A stretch of 18,847 nt of DNA, taken from positions 1-18,847 of the forward strand of contig JAFWWX010000147.1 of the NCBI GenBank assembly GCA_017517985.1, given 5' to 3'. The stretch comes from Clostridia bacterium. Lineage in GTDB: Bacteria; Bacillota_A; Clostridia; Oscillospirales; CAG-382. How positions within the stretch are numbered: position 1 is the stretch's first letter; every line of letters begins with the position of its first letter. This document shows, one piece after another, positions 8,073-15,597 of the stretch. Below the pieces are notes generated by a model, which saw only the letters and a list, made by a program, of their open reading frames with translations, searched no databases and was not told the origin of the DNA. The position numbers and the translations under genes are program-made.

Positions 8073-9011
8073 ATGGCTGATAAGACAAATGGAATGTGCG
8101 GCACACTCGGTAGTGGGAACGGCTGCAACAGAAACGGCAGTATAGAATGTGGAACTTGTATTTGCACAGACAAGATATTCGACGCCGTAAAAATCAAGGA
8201 GTGTCTTGAGGACATAAAGGTACATCTTACCGCAAACGGCCAGGATGCAGTAGACAGAGCCAACAATATAAGAGCAAAAAGCGCAGAGGTACTCACAGCT
8301 TGCATCTCCGTAAGTGAAGTTGCTTTCAACAGAGGTTACTATTCCATAAGCATCAGATACTATTTCAGAATAACCTTTGAAGCTTGTATTCCCGGCGGAA
8401 GATCTGCAGAGTTCTGCGGAATCGCAGTATACGACAAGAATCTGGTACTTTACGGTGGCGAAGGCGGAGTAAGTATGTTTACCTCCGACCCCAACACAAA
8501 CTCCTTCTGCCAGTGTTCAAATTATCCGGAAAGTACAGTAAATACCCCCAAAGCAGTGCTTGAAATTGCAGCTCCCGTTGTGCTTGATGTGAAGGTAGTA
8601 GAAAAGAACTACAACTACGGCTGTTGCTGCTGTTGCTGCGACCAGATCCCCGAATATGTGGTGAACTGTGTAGGCGGCGAACTGACAGACGATATGGGTG
8701 TAAAGAACCTTTATGTAACTCTCGGTATTTTCTCAATCGTGAGAATGCAAAGACCCTCCTGCCTTATGATTCAGGCATCCGACTACTGTATTCCCGATAA
8801 GGACAGCGGAACTCTTGGCGACAGCACCTCCAGTCCCTGCGATATTTTCAACAATATGTGCTTTCCCGTTGAAGAATTCTGCCCTCCGGCGCCTCCCTGC
8901 TGTCACGACACAAATCCGAGACCCTGCCGTCCCGGTACCGGCGTTCAGGGAAGCACAACCGGTAACTGCGGCTGTTCGTCAAATCACAACACCGGCAGAT
9001 GCAACGGTTAA
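8073..9011 (+). CDS. Cysteine-rich protein of unknown function, possible spore-coat or structural protein
   Basis: 312 residues with 29 cysteines (about 9%) and no signal peptide or membrane span. The core at 33-135 begins FDAVKIKECLEDIKV, then FNRGYYSISIRYYFRI at 85-100 and KNLVLYGGEGGV at 122-133. This pattern (CLED, FNRG-Y, LYGGEG) recalls a clostridial protein family of unknown function seen in spore formers; that is from memory. Six consecutive cysteines lie at 184-189, and the last 60 residues are a Cys/Pro/Gly-rich tail. Such content suits disulfide cross-linking or metal binding in an insoluble structure. The ATG has a strong TAGGAGG site. It stands alone, behind a sigma-K-like promoter and ahead of a terminator at 9291, so a spore-layer role is a reasonable but unproven inference. 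Confidence 0.85.
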   Translation: MADKTNGMCGTLGSGNGCNRNGSIECGTCICTDKIFDAVKIKECLEDIKVHLTANGQDAVDRANNIRAKSAEVLTACISVSEVAFNRGYYSISIRYYFRITFEACIPGGRSAEFCGIAVYDKNLVLYGGEGGVSMFTSDPNTNSFCQCSNYPESTVNTPKAVLEIAAPVVLDVKVVEKNYNYGCCCCCCDQIPEYVVNCVGGELTDDMGVKNLYVTLGIFSIVRMQRPSCLMIQASDYCIPDKDSGTLGDSTSSPCDIFNNMCFPVEEFCPPAPPCCHDTNPRPCRPGTGVQGSTTGNCGCSSNHNTGRCNG

Positions 9012-9290
9012 ATCCGGCTTGTACCCTCATTCCTTTAGTATATTCAGGGCAATCTGTGCTGCAAGGTCATACAGTTTTGTGCCTGCAAGAAAGTGTGCAG
9101 AAGTAAAAGAGACAGTATTACAATCCCCATCGGTTGTAATACCATCCGAAAAATTAGAGTCGGTTTTGCCGGAAAGCAAAAATGTCATCATTCTGAAGAC
9201 AGACTCTCTTTCACCACCTCGCCCTGCCACACTTATCTGCAGTTGTACTCAAAAGCCACAGCTTTGTTGTGCAGTAAAAATATGATAAAT

Positions 9291-9330
9291 CCCCGACAAA
9301 AGGTTTTCCCTTTGCCGGGGTCTTGTTTTA
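9291..9330 (+). terminator. Rho-independent terminator of the cysteine-rich gene
   Basis: CCCCGACAAAAGG (9291-9303) pairs with CCCTTTGCCGGGG (9308-9320) across a TTTT loop, with two mismatches, followed by the T-rich TCTTGTTTTA. It lies 280 bases after the stop codon and 48 bases before the rpsF -35 box, so it separates the two transcription units. Confidence 0.8.
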
Positions 9331-9377
9331 TGCTTTTTGCTTGATTCAATGCAAATGTAAACAATTTGTTTCACCCC

Positions 9378-9406
9378 TTGACAAGAAAAAAATAATGGTG
9401 TAGAAT
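9378..9406 (+). promoter_or_regulatory. rpsF: Sigma-A promoter for rpsF-ssb-rpsR
   Basis: TTGACA at 9378-9383, a 17-base spacer, and TAGAAT at 9401-9406. The expected start near 9413 gives a leader of about 87 bases before rpsF. Confidence 0.88.
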
Positions 9407-9499
9407 AGCTATTCGGAAAGTATTGCAAATTTTAAGGCATTACTTCCTCTTTGCCCGGAGGGAAGCTTCGGGCCATAGGCCGAAAGGAGGTGTAACAAA
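9407..9499 (+). promoter_or_regulatory. Structured rpsF leader, candidate S6:S18 autoregulatory element
   Basis: The leader can form a stem CTTCCTC (9443-9449) with GAGGGAAG (9458-9465, one bulged G), whose loop ends in CCCG. A second stem is CTTCGGGCC (9466-9474) with GGCCGAAG-like bases at 9478-9485, overlapping the start of the AAAGGAGG ribosome binding site. Many bacteria carry an RNA in this spot that binds the S6:S18 complex through a conserved CCG. The position and the CCG fit, but I have not matched the full consensus. Confidence 0.4.
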
Positions 9500-9799
9500 A
9501 TGGAAAAGATCATCGGCAAGTATGAAACCATTTTCGTTATAAACCCTGAATACTCGGAAGAGGCTACAAAGGCTCTTATCGAAAAGTTCACAGGAATTAT
9601 AACGAACAACGGCGGTACAATCGACAGCATCGACGAATGGGGCAAGAGAAAGCTCGCATACCCGATTGAAGACCTTACAGAGGGCTACTATGTTCTCGTA
9701 AACTTCACAGCTGAAAAGGCAGTACCCGCAGAACTCGACCGTGTATACAACATCACAGACGGTATTCTCCGTTCTATGATTGTAGCGCTCGAGAAATAA
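9500..9799 (+). CDS. rpsF: 30S ribosomal protein S6
   Basis: 99 residues, the usual length. It binds the central domain of 16S rRNA on the small-subunit platform as a dimer with S18. The N-terminus KYETIFVINPEYSEEA and the segment WGKRKLAYPIEDLTEGYYVL (residues 47-66) are classic S6 features, and the protein ends soon after the last helix without the long acidic or Glu tail seen in enterobacteria. The ATG follows AAAGGAGGTG at 7 bases. It is the first gene of the rpsF-ssb-rpsR operon, in the order standard for Firmicutes, 21 bases before ssb. Confidence 0.97.
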   Translation: MEKIIGKYETIFVINPEYSEEATKALIEKFTGIITNNGGTIDSIDEWGKRKLAYPIEDLTEGYYVLVNFTAEKAVPAELDRVYNITDGILRSMIVALEK

Positions 9800-9820
9800 T
9801 TCGCAAGTGAGGGAGTAAAG

Positions 9821-10273
9821 ATGGCTTTTAACAAAGTAATTCTCGTAGGCAATCTCGTTGCCGATCCCGAACTCAGGCAGACTCCCAGCGGAGTGTCTGT
9901 TGCCACATTTACACTGGCAGTTCAGAGACGCTACGCAAAGCCGGACGATGCCCAGCAGGCGGATTTTATCAATATTGTTGTTTGGAGACAGCAGGCTGAA
10001 TTCGTTTCAAGATACTTTGCAAAGGGCAGTGCTATGCTTGTTTGCGGAGCTATCCAGACGAGAAACTTCACTGACCAGAACGGTCAGAAGCGTTACTTCA
10101 CAGAAGTAGTTGCTGAAGAAGTATCCTTTGTTGGAAAAAAGTCTGACAATTCTAAGAGCAACAACGATCCTTTTTACGGTGCGGAGCCGACCCAGCAGGG
10201 CTTTGGAGCAAATAACTCCGGAGCTACAGAAACCAACTTTGAAGAAGTTGGTGAAGATGACCTTCCGTTCTGA
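9821..10273 (+). CDS. ssb: Single-stranded DNA-binding protein
   Basis: 150 residues. It coats single-stranded DNA as a tetramer during replication, repair and recombination. Residues 1-107 form the OB fold, starting MAFNKVILVGNLVADPELRQ, with DFINIVVWRQQAEF at 48-61. Residues 108-141 are a Ser/Asn/Gly-rich flexible linker. The acidic tip EDDLPF at 145-150 is the peptide that recruits partner proteins (RecG, PriA, RecQ and others in B. subtilis). The start follows GAGGGAG. Its position between the S6 and S18 genes is the usual Firmicutes arrangement and marks it as the main replicative SSB rather than a plasmid or phage copy. Confidence 0.97.
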   Translation: MAFNKVILVGNLVADPELRQTPSGVSVATFTLAVQRRYAKPDDAQQADFINIVVWRQQAEFVSRYFAKGSAMLVCGAIQTRNFTDQNGQKRYFTEVVAEEVSFVGKKSDNSKSNNDPFYGAEPTQQGFGANNSGATETNFEEVGEDDLPF

Positions 10274-10328
10274 TTTTTACGGTAAGGTACCCCATTTAAA
10301 AATGTAATGTCGAAAGGAGGACATATCC

Positions 10329-10571
10329 ATGGACGCACAGAAGCAGAATCAGTTCAAGACACGCAAGAAGAAGAAAGTTTGCCAGTTCTGCGCAGACAAA
10401 ATCGAACACATCGATTACAAGGATGTTACAAGACTTCGCAAGTGTGTTTCCGAGAGAGCTAAAATTCTCCCCAGAAGAATCACCGGTACTTGCGCAAAGC
10501 ACCAGAGACAGCTTACAGTAGCTATCAAGAGAGCAAGACATATCGCTATTATGCCTTATATCTCTGACTAA
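10329..10571 (+). CDS. rpsR: 30S ribosomal protein S18, zinc-ribbon (C+) form
   Basis: 80 residues. S18 pairs with S6 on the platform of the small subunit. [13 protein letters not shown] at 12-24 and [18 protein letters not shown] at 43-60 are diagnostic. Four cysteines (18, 21, 39, 55) make this the zinc-binding C+ type; organisms with two S18 genes often use a cysteine-free copy when zinc is scarce. No second copy is in this window. The ATG has a strong AAAGGAGGACA ribosome binding site 55 bases after ssb. The operon ends here, with a terminator 26 bases downstream. Confidence 0.97.
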   Translation: MDAQKQNQFKTRKKKKVCQFCADKIEHIDYKDVTRLRKCVSERAKILPRRITGTCAKHQRQLTVAIKRARHIAIMPYISD

Positions 10572-10596
10572 TCTTTGGTCATCCAAAATATATAGT

Positions 10597-10628
10597 AAAA
10601 GAGCAGATTTTAATGTCTGCTCTTTTTT
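10597..10628 (+). terminator. Rho-independent terminator of rpsF-ssb-rpsR
   Basis: AAAAGAGCAGA (10597-10607) pairs with TCTGCTCTTTT (10616-10626) around an 8-base loop, followed by more T residues. It begins 26 bases after the rpsR stop codon. Confidence 0.93.
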
Positions 10629-10835
10629 ATTTTAAAAATGGTGTTATAAAGATATTAGTTTAAAGGGGAGCTTTCCTTTCAAAGATTTACTTAATTCAAA
10701 TTTTTTGCTTTTGTTGTATGTACTTTTTGCTCGTACAAAAAGGTAACACAGCTTGATGTTAAAAGACAGCTTTTGCCCCAAAGCAAACAAACTCGATTTT
10801 TCATCCCGCTGCGGCGGTGAAGCGCTACCGCGGGT

Positions 10836-10867
10836 ATACTTTTTTGTTCTCGGCAACACAAAAGTAT
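10836..10867. repeat. Inverted repeat in the hairpin cluster
   Basis: ATACTTTT (10836-10843) pairs with AAAAGTAT (10860-10867). Inside, after one mismatch, TGTT pairs with AACA around a CTCGGC loop. It is the first strong member of the cluster. Confidence 0.6.
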
Positions 10868-10895
10868 CAAAATGAAGAAATCTTCAATTTCTTTA

Positions 10896-10916
10896 AAGAA
10901 TTGCTTTGCAATTCTT
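10896..10916. repeat. Perfect 9-bp inverted repeat in the hairpin cluster
   Basis: AAGAATTGC at 10896-10904 and GCAATTCTT at 10908-10916 are exact complements around a TTT loop. A shorter perfect one (TGAAGA-AA-TCTTCA) lies at 10874-10887. Confidence 0.65.
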
Positions 10917-10929
10917 CTAAAACACCGAC

Positions 10930-10962
10930 AAGAGGGAACCCTATTTCGAGGGGTTCCCTCTT
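10930..10962. repeat. Perfect 12-bp inverted repeat in the hairpin cluster
   Basis: AAGAGGGAACCC (10930-10941) pairs with GGGTTCCCTCTT (10951-10962) across a 9-base loop. It could act as a terminator for either convergent gene, although the flanking T-runs are short. Confidence 0.65.
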
Positions 10963-10983
10963 TGCAATCTCCCTCCTAAACGA

Positions 10984-11008
10984 AAAAGAGGGGGACTCCC
11001 CCTCTTTT
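10984..11008. terminator. Likely bidirectional terminator hairpin
   Basis: AAAAGAGGGGG (10984-10994) pairs with CCCCCTCTTTT (10998-11008) around a 3-base loop. It is GC-rich at the top with A/T flanks on both sides, so it would give a U-tract in either direction. It lies between the convergent rpsR and SLH transcripts. Confidence 0.55.
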
Positions 11009-11071
11009 AGACACCCCCGCTAAGGGGTAGTCGCACTCTTATAATTTCGCTGTCAGCAATTTTAAATAAAT

Positions 11072-11094
11072 AAAAATTTACGCAGTAAATTTTT
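11072..11094 (-). terminator. AT-rich hairpin downstream of the SLH gene, possible terminator
   Basis: AAAAATTTAC (11072-11081) and GTAAATTTTT (11085-11094) are perfect complements around a 3-base loop. Read on the minus strand it is followed by further T-rich sequence. It lies 51 bases past the SLH stop codon. The low GC content makes termination strength uncertain. Confidence 0.4.
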
Positions 11095-11100
11095 TCCTCA

Positions 11101-11130
11101 ATTCCGAATTCCGAATCCCGAATTTCCCGA
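11101..11130 (+). repeat. Second copy of the ATTCCGA heptad repeat
   Basis: ATTCCGA, ATTCCGA, ATCCCGA and ATTTCCCGA lie in tandem, the last two altered. The unit is the same as the one inside the phosphopantetheinyl transferase gene at 1345-1378. Here it is non-coding, 15 bases past the SLH stop codon. Confidence 0.75.
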
Positions 11131-11144
11131 AGAAAAGCATCGCC

Positions 11145-13484
11145 TCATTCCGCAATAACAACTCTCACTCTACCGCCTTTTTCTGCGGTATCATTATAAT
11201 ATGCACAGATTTTATAGTCACCTTTTAAAATATCATCGTATGTGGAGGGAATAAATTCTCTTGCGCCGGTCTTTATGTAAAACTGCACATCAGAGGAATA
11301 GCTGTAGCTCTTACCGTCGGAAACGCAGTATCCACGGTAAAAATCATTCTTGTCAACAACTACGCTCTCAAGGCTCTTTACAATATACTTTCCGGCTTTT
11401 TCAGTGTATTTCACAGCACCGACAGACGGTGTACCGTATGCAGTGTTAAGTGTAATACGATTCTTGTTTGCGCCTGATACAAGATACCAGTCAAGTCCGG
11501 AGCCTGCTCTCTCTGCGGTAATTACCCCATATGAGTGTATGTCACCGGTGAAATCCTGAAGAACAAGTGCTGTGATAAGTCCGTCTTCAACCTTTGCATA
11601 GTATATATCACTTGCAGAAAGCTTTGCCCCTGAAAGTCTTGCTGGATAGATAGTACAGAAATCTACAGTTTTATTATCAATGGAATCCGAATCGGTTGTT
11701 ATTACAACATCAAGTATGGTTGCTCCGTCAGCAATGCTTCCCTTGGAAAGAAGACTGTTGATATTTGTCGCTATCGCCGCAGACACACCACTTGAAGTAC
11801 CTGTAATTTTAAGTTTATCATCGACATAGCTTACTGCCACAAAGTCGCCCTTTGTAAATCCACTGTGATTGTATTCGTAAACTCTTGTACTGCCGTCAAT
11901 TCCGAGAACCGAAATGTTTTCCGCCGTATACTGAGTACCATTTTGTCTTGTGTATGTACCCTCTCCCAGACCTGTTATAAATCCGTAGACAGTTTCAGCA
12001 TTTTCTGCTCCCACAACTACCTCAACCACTCCACCATTTTTACCAAAGAGAAGTGTAACGGTATCGCCATAGGCGAGTGTACCCATATTTGAAAGACTGA
12101 AGGCAGCGCTTGTACTTTCAATAGAATAGGTCTTTCCGGAAACGGTCACAGAGGTCGGAGAAATTCTGTTGGGGGATACCGCCTCAAGTGTTCCGGTTGC
12201 TTTGTCTGTGTACATCCATACAGATTTCAAAACCTTTGAATAATACAGTACATCATAGTCATTAACAGCACTTTCTGTGACGGTGCTGTTTTCTCTGTAG
12301 AATACCGCCTTTGATATATCAAAGGGAATATCACTTCTCCAGTTTTTTCCAGGCAGTACCACCACAGGTCCATCTATGGACTGGGACACTATATCGGCAT
12401 AAGAAACACCGTCATCATTACTTTTAAGGTATTGGTAAACATCGCCTTCCTTTGCGTATACCGCATTTCCGCCATTACCCAAATGAATTGTCACAAAGTC
12501 GTCAATATCAAAACTACCGTAGTTTGAAAACTGCTGTTTTACGCTTGCTCCCTCAAGGCTGTAGGTCTTTGAACCAACAGTTACAGATGTGGGGTTTTCC
12601 TTTGACGGTGATATGGTTTTTACAAAACCGGTTTCAGTATCTCTGTATATCCACACCGTCTCAAGCTCCTTTGAGTAGTAGTAAACATCGTCGACAACTA
12701 CCTGTGAGGAGGAAATTATATTTGTTCCGTAATATATATTGTCGTCGCCAACAGAGAAGGGAACTTTATCAGAGATTATCTCTCCCTGCTTTAACACAAA
12801 GGGTCCCTTTAATGTAGAGTTCACAAGACTTAAATAATCTATTCTGTGGTCTGTACCGGCATCATAGCCCAAAGACTTGCAATATACTGTTCCGGATGCA
12901 GTTTCTGCACAAAGGCTGTTATATATGAGATACATACATTCCCGTCTTGTTAGAAAGTCTCCCTGTTTCGCTGTAATTCCGACATCAAGCTCCATTTCAC
13001 TGTATTTTGCAAGCTGTGAGTCAGGGTATCTTCCGGAATCAAGCTCCTTATAGCCGAGGATTCTGAGCATTACCGTAACAGCCTCTTCAAGAGTAACTTC
13101 GCTTTCCGGTCTGAATGTTCCGTCAACGTACCCTTTAAGGTAGCCGTTTTTAACAGCACTTACAATATATCCCGAACCCCAGTGAGATGCACTGACATCC
13201 GCAAAGGGAGATATATGACTCGTTGTGTTTACGCTATCCTTGAAAGTTGTGGCACAAATTGCCATTTTTGTAAATTCCGCCCTTGTTACCGGCTTTTCAA
13301 GGTTAAGATTTCCGTTCTCGTCACCGTTCATAATGCCAAGGATTTTAACGGTAGTGATTATATCCTGCTCCTGTGGCATAGTATTTTTGTCAGGCTTTGC
13401 CGCCGATGCGGAAAAAGTCAGCATCGCCGTTGTAAGACACGCAGTTGCAACAAGTGTCAGAACGGCACTTTTTATATTCTTCAT
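11145..13484 (-). CDS. Secreted S-layer-homology (SLH) domain protein with tandem repeats
   Basis: 779 residues. Residues 1-29 are a signal peptide ending SASAA. Three SLH modules follow at about 40-85, 93-145 and 150-192 (the last degenerate), including FADVSASHWGSGYI and GYVDGTFRPESEVT. SLH modules hold proteins on cell-wall polymers, so this one should sit on the outer surface. Residues about 226-346 and 371-491 are a tandem duplication of about 120 residues: both carry YYSK-L-(T/S)VW-Y, then SPTSVTV or NPTSVTV, then KTYS. The rest, 492-779, is beta-rich, with no enzyme motif I recognise. The ATG follows AAAGGA at 10 bases. The gene lies 51 bases after the permease gene with no clear terminator between, so it is probably the last gene of that operon. 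Confidence 0.88.
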   Translation of the reverse strand: MKNIKSAVLTLVATACLTTAMLTFSASAAKPDKNTMPQEQDIITTVKILGIMNGDENGNLNLEKPVTRAEFTKMAICATTFKDSVNTTSHISPFADVSASHWGSGYIVSAVKNGYLKGYVDGTFRPESEVTLEEAVTVMLRILGYKELDSGRYPDSQLAKYSEMELDVGITAKQGDFLTRRECMYLIYNSLCAETASGTVYCKSLGYDAGTDHRIDYLSLVNSTLKGPFVLKQGEIISDKVPFSVGDDNIYYGTNIISSSQVVVDDVYYYSKELETVWIYRDTETGFVKTISPSKENPTSVTVGSKTYSLEGASVKQQFSNYGSFDIDDFVTIHLGNGGNAVYAKEGDVYQYLKSNDDGVSYADIVSQSIDGPVVVLPGKNWRSDIPFDISKAVFYRENSTVTESAVNDYDVLYYSKVLKSVWMYTDKATGTLEAVSPNRISPTSVTVSGKTYSIESTSAAFSLSNMGTLAYGDTVTLLFGKNGGVVEVVVGAENAETVYGFITGLGEGTYTRQNGTQYTAENISVLGIDGSTRVYEYNHSGFTKGDFVAVSYVDDKLKITGTSSGVSAAIATNINSLLSKGSIADGATILDVVITTDSDSIDNKTVDFCTIYPARLSGAKLSASDIYYAKVEDGLITALVLQDFTGDIHSYGVITAERAGSGLDWYLVSGANKNRITLNTAYGTPSVGAVKYTEKAGKYIVKSLESVVVDKNDFYRGYCVSDGKSYSYSSDVQFYIKTGAREFIPSTYDDILKGDYKICAYYNDTAEKGGRVRVVIAE

Positions 13485-13535
13485 ATTGATTCTATCCTTT
13501 CAAAACAGTTTTAACAGTACACAAAAGTGTATTAA

Positions 13536-14720
13536 TTATTCGTTGCGAAGTGCGTCAATAGGATTGAGCTTTGCCGCCTTATTTGCAGGCAAAAAGCCAA
13601 ATACTACACCTATGAGTACCGAAACTCCAAAGGAAACTGCAACAGAGGTCATCGTTGGAGTGCAGGGCATATCAACCATATTTCCGAGGAGTCCCGCAAA
13701 GATTACACCAAGAACTATTCCGATAATACCGCCTATTGTACTGGTAGTTCCCGCCTCAATTACAAACTGTAGCTTTATATGGGAGGGCTTTGCACCAAGT
13801 GCCTTTCTTATACCTATTTCGCGTGTTCGCTCTGCAACCGACACAAGCATTATGTTCATAATACCGATACCGCCAACCAGAAGTGAAATTCCCGCAATAA
13901 GCGCAAGTGCAAGAACCATTTTATCCATAATACCCGTCACCGTATCCAGCACCTCGGACATACTCATGACCGAATATGCCGTATCGTCGGCAAAGGCTTT
14001 ATACAGCGTGCTTTCCACCGCAAGCTTTGCTGCAGAAACCGTATCCTCGCTTTGTGCAAGTACGGTATATGAGCTTATCTGTGATGTTCTTGAAAGGCTC
14101 TTTGCCGCCGTAGCATACGGAACAAGCACAATGTTGTCAGAACTCTGTTCGTCCTCCCAGTCGTCAGATTGATTTTCAAGAACGCCCACTACAGTGAAAA
14201 GATTTCCGTTAATCCTTATCGTCTGCCCAAGAGCTTCTCCGTCAAATACCTCTGCACTGTTGTAGTACGCACCCACAACACACACCTTTTTAAGCTTTTC
14301 CGAGTCTATATAATTCAAAAAGCGCCCCTCTGCCATTTCCCAGTTTTTGACTGTGAGATAGTCCTCGCCAACACCGATAATTGAAGAAGAATAGCTTTCG
14401 CTACCTATCTTTACGCTTCCCATAACAGAAACATTCGGAGTAATGGCCTTTATACTGTCGGTGTTTTCTAATGCCATTTCGTACATTTCGTCAGGAGTAA
14501 TATTTCTTGTTGAGCCTCTGCCGGAAACCGTTACAGTAATGGTATTTGTACCAAGACTGTCAAAGGCGTCGGAAACCTGGGTTGTAAGTCCGTTTCCAAG
14601 ACTCATAATGATAATTACCGCCGCAACGCCGATAATTATACCAAGCATCGTAAGAAGTGCCCTTATTTTACTTGTCGCAAGGCTTTTCAGAGCAAGTATA
14701 AAACATTGTAATGCGTTCAC
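13536..14720 (-). CDS. MacB/FtsX-type ABC transporter permease
   Basis: 394 residues. It has the MacB layout: one N-terminal membrane span (about 22-42), a large extracytoplasmic domain (about 45-265), then three spans (about 268-290, 325-348, 358-378). [20 protein letters not shown] at 294-313 is the conserved cytoplasmic coupling segment, and the end [16 protein letters not shown] is typical. Such permeases move substrates by mechanotransmission and often export peptides or antibiotics; the substrate is unknown here. The start is GTG at 14720, overlapping the ATPase stop by 4 bases (GTGA), with GGGAGGT 8 bases upstream. It forms one transporter with the ATPase and adaptor encoded before it. 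Confidence 0.93.
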   Translation of the reverse strand: MNALQCFILALKSLATSKIRALLTMLGIIIGVAAVIIIMSLGNGLTTQVSDAFDSLGTNTITVTVSGRGSTRNITPDEMYEMALENTDSIKAITPNVSVMGSVKIGSESYSSSIIGVGEDYLTVKNWEMAEGRFLNYIDSEKLKKVCVVGAYYNSAEVFDGEALGQTIRINGNLFTVVGVLENQSDDWEDEQSSDNIVLVPYATAAKSLSRTSQISSYTVLAQSEDTVSAAKLAVESTLYKAFADDTAYSVMSMSEVLDTVTGIMDKMVLALALIAGISLLVGGIGIMNIMLVSVAERTREIGIRKALGAKPSHIKLQFVIEAGTTSTIGGIIGIVLGVIFAGLLGNMVDMPCTPTMTSVAVSFGVSVLIGVVFGFLPANKAAKLNPIDALRNE

Positions 14721-15586
14721 TCGTCTTTACCTCCCGACATTTTTTCCTTTTTAATAAGCTCCCCGTAGTATAAATCAAATTCCTCCTGCGTCATTCCCTT
14801 TTCCATCGCCTTTTTGTATTCTTCATCACGGCGCTTTGCTTCCTCGCGCTTTTTGACAAGAAGCGGGTCGTTTTCAAAGGATACATTGGAGCTTACCGTA
14901 GCCCCCTTGCCATCGGAGGGGCCGTCATATACGATTTTTCCATCGTGGAGTCTTATAATTCTTTTTGCGGTTACTGCAATAGAATTATCGTGGGTAATAA
15001 GAACTATGGTGTTTCCCTCGTCGTTCAGCTGTTTGAGAAAGTCCATTACCTCTCTGCCTGTTCTTGAGTCAAGAGCGCCTGTTGGCTCGTCGGCAAGAAT
15101 CACAGACGGCTCACCTGCCAGCGCTCTTGCTATTGACACTCTCTGTTGCTGACCACCGGATAGCTGAGATGGATAATTTTTTTCTTTTCCCTCAAGTCCA
15201 ACTCTTTTAAGCTGTGCCTTTGCCCTCTCGTGCCTTTCGTCAGAGGGGACTCCTGCATAAAGTAGTGGAAGCTCTACATTTTCCTGAACAGTGAGCTTTG
15301 GAATGAGATTGTACTGCTGGAATATAAAGCCGAGCATTTTGTTTCTTATTTCCGCAAGCTCGTTATCGTTCATAGTGGAAACATCTATACCGTTTAAAAG
15401 ATATGTACCTTCCGTGGGAGTGTCAAGACAGCCGATAATATTCATACAGGTAGATTTTCCCGAACCTGACTGTCCGACTATGGCAACAAACTCACCCTTA
15501 TCAATATGGATATTTATACCGTCAGCGGCACGAACCTCATTATCACCCATATAGTATATTTTATATACATCCTTAAGTGTTATCAT
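14717..15586 (-). CDS. MacB/LolD-type ABC transporter ATP-binding protein
   Basis: 289 residues. All ATPase motifs are present: Walker [10 protein letters not shown] (38-46), Q-loop Gln90, signature LSGGQ (142-146), Walker B VILADE (162-167), D-loop SALD-like GALDSRT, and His199 of the H-loop. The order and spacing are those of the LolD/MacB/FtsE class. The last 60 or so residues (about 230-289) form a Lys/Glu-rich, probably helical extension not found in LolD. It includes [16 protein letters not shown] at 265-280. The ATG follows AGAGGT. The gene starts 11 bases after the adaptor stop and overlaps the permease start by 4 bases, so the three subunits are produced together. Confidence 0.95.
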   Translation of the reverse strand: MITLKDVYKIYYMGDNEVRAADGINIHIDKGEFVAIVGQSGSGKSTCMNIIGCLDTPTEGTYLLNGIDVSTMNDNELAEIRNKMLGFIFQQYNLIPKLTVQENVELPLLYAGVPSDERHERAKAQLKRVGLEGKEKNYPSQLSGGQQQRVSIARALAGEPSVILADEPTGALDSRTGREVMDFLKQLNDEGNTIVLITHDNSIAVTAKRIIRLHDGKIVYDGPSDGKGATVSSNVSFENDPLLVKKREEAKRRDEEYKKAMEKGMTQEEFDLYYGELIKKEKMSGGKDE

Positions 15587-15597
15587 AGGGTTACCTC

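Larger units (their letters stand above)
9012..9499. other. Gene-free region between the cysteine-rich gene and rpsF
   Basis: 488 bases. It holds the terminator at 9291-9330, the rpsF promoter at 9378-9406 and the rpsF leader. The stretch 9012-9290 has no convincing gene. A minus-strand reading frame ending at 9027 looks somewhat protein-like (a LAGTKLYDLAAQIALNILKE end) but has only a GTG start, no ribosome binding site and no partner upstream. It may be a decayed gene end, or simply the long 3' tail of the cysteine-rich message. Confidence 0.5.
10572..11144. other. Gene-free, hairpin-rich region between convergent rpsR and the SLH gene
   Basis: 573 bases. After the rpsR terminator come inverted repeats at 10836-10867, 10874-10887, 10896-10916, 10930-10962, 10984-11008 and 11072-11094, then a heptad repeat at 11101-11130. 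A GC-rich patch at 10805-10834 also folds. A 71-codon minus-strand frame at 10644-10859 has no ribosome binding site and looks like part of a repeated element rather than a gene. Confidence 0.65.

Noticed and set aside
10644..10859. 71-codon minus-strand frame downstream of rpsR
   Set aside because: It has no ribosome binding site, contains part of a hairpin and has biased basic composition; it is more likely part of a repeat element.
13395..13484. Lipoprotein signal in the SLH protein (Cys16)
   Set aside because: The residues before Cys16 (ATA) lack the Leu/Val/Ile needed at position -3, and the hydrophobic core continues beyond it, so a normal signal peptide fits better.
13225..14172. Long open frame on the plus strand opposite the SLH and permease genes
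   Set aside because: It lies antisense to two well-supported genes, has Ser/Ile/Pro-rich composition typical of a mirrored frame, and has no ribosome binding site or family motif.
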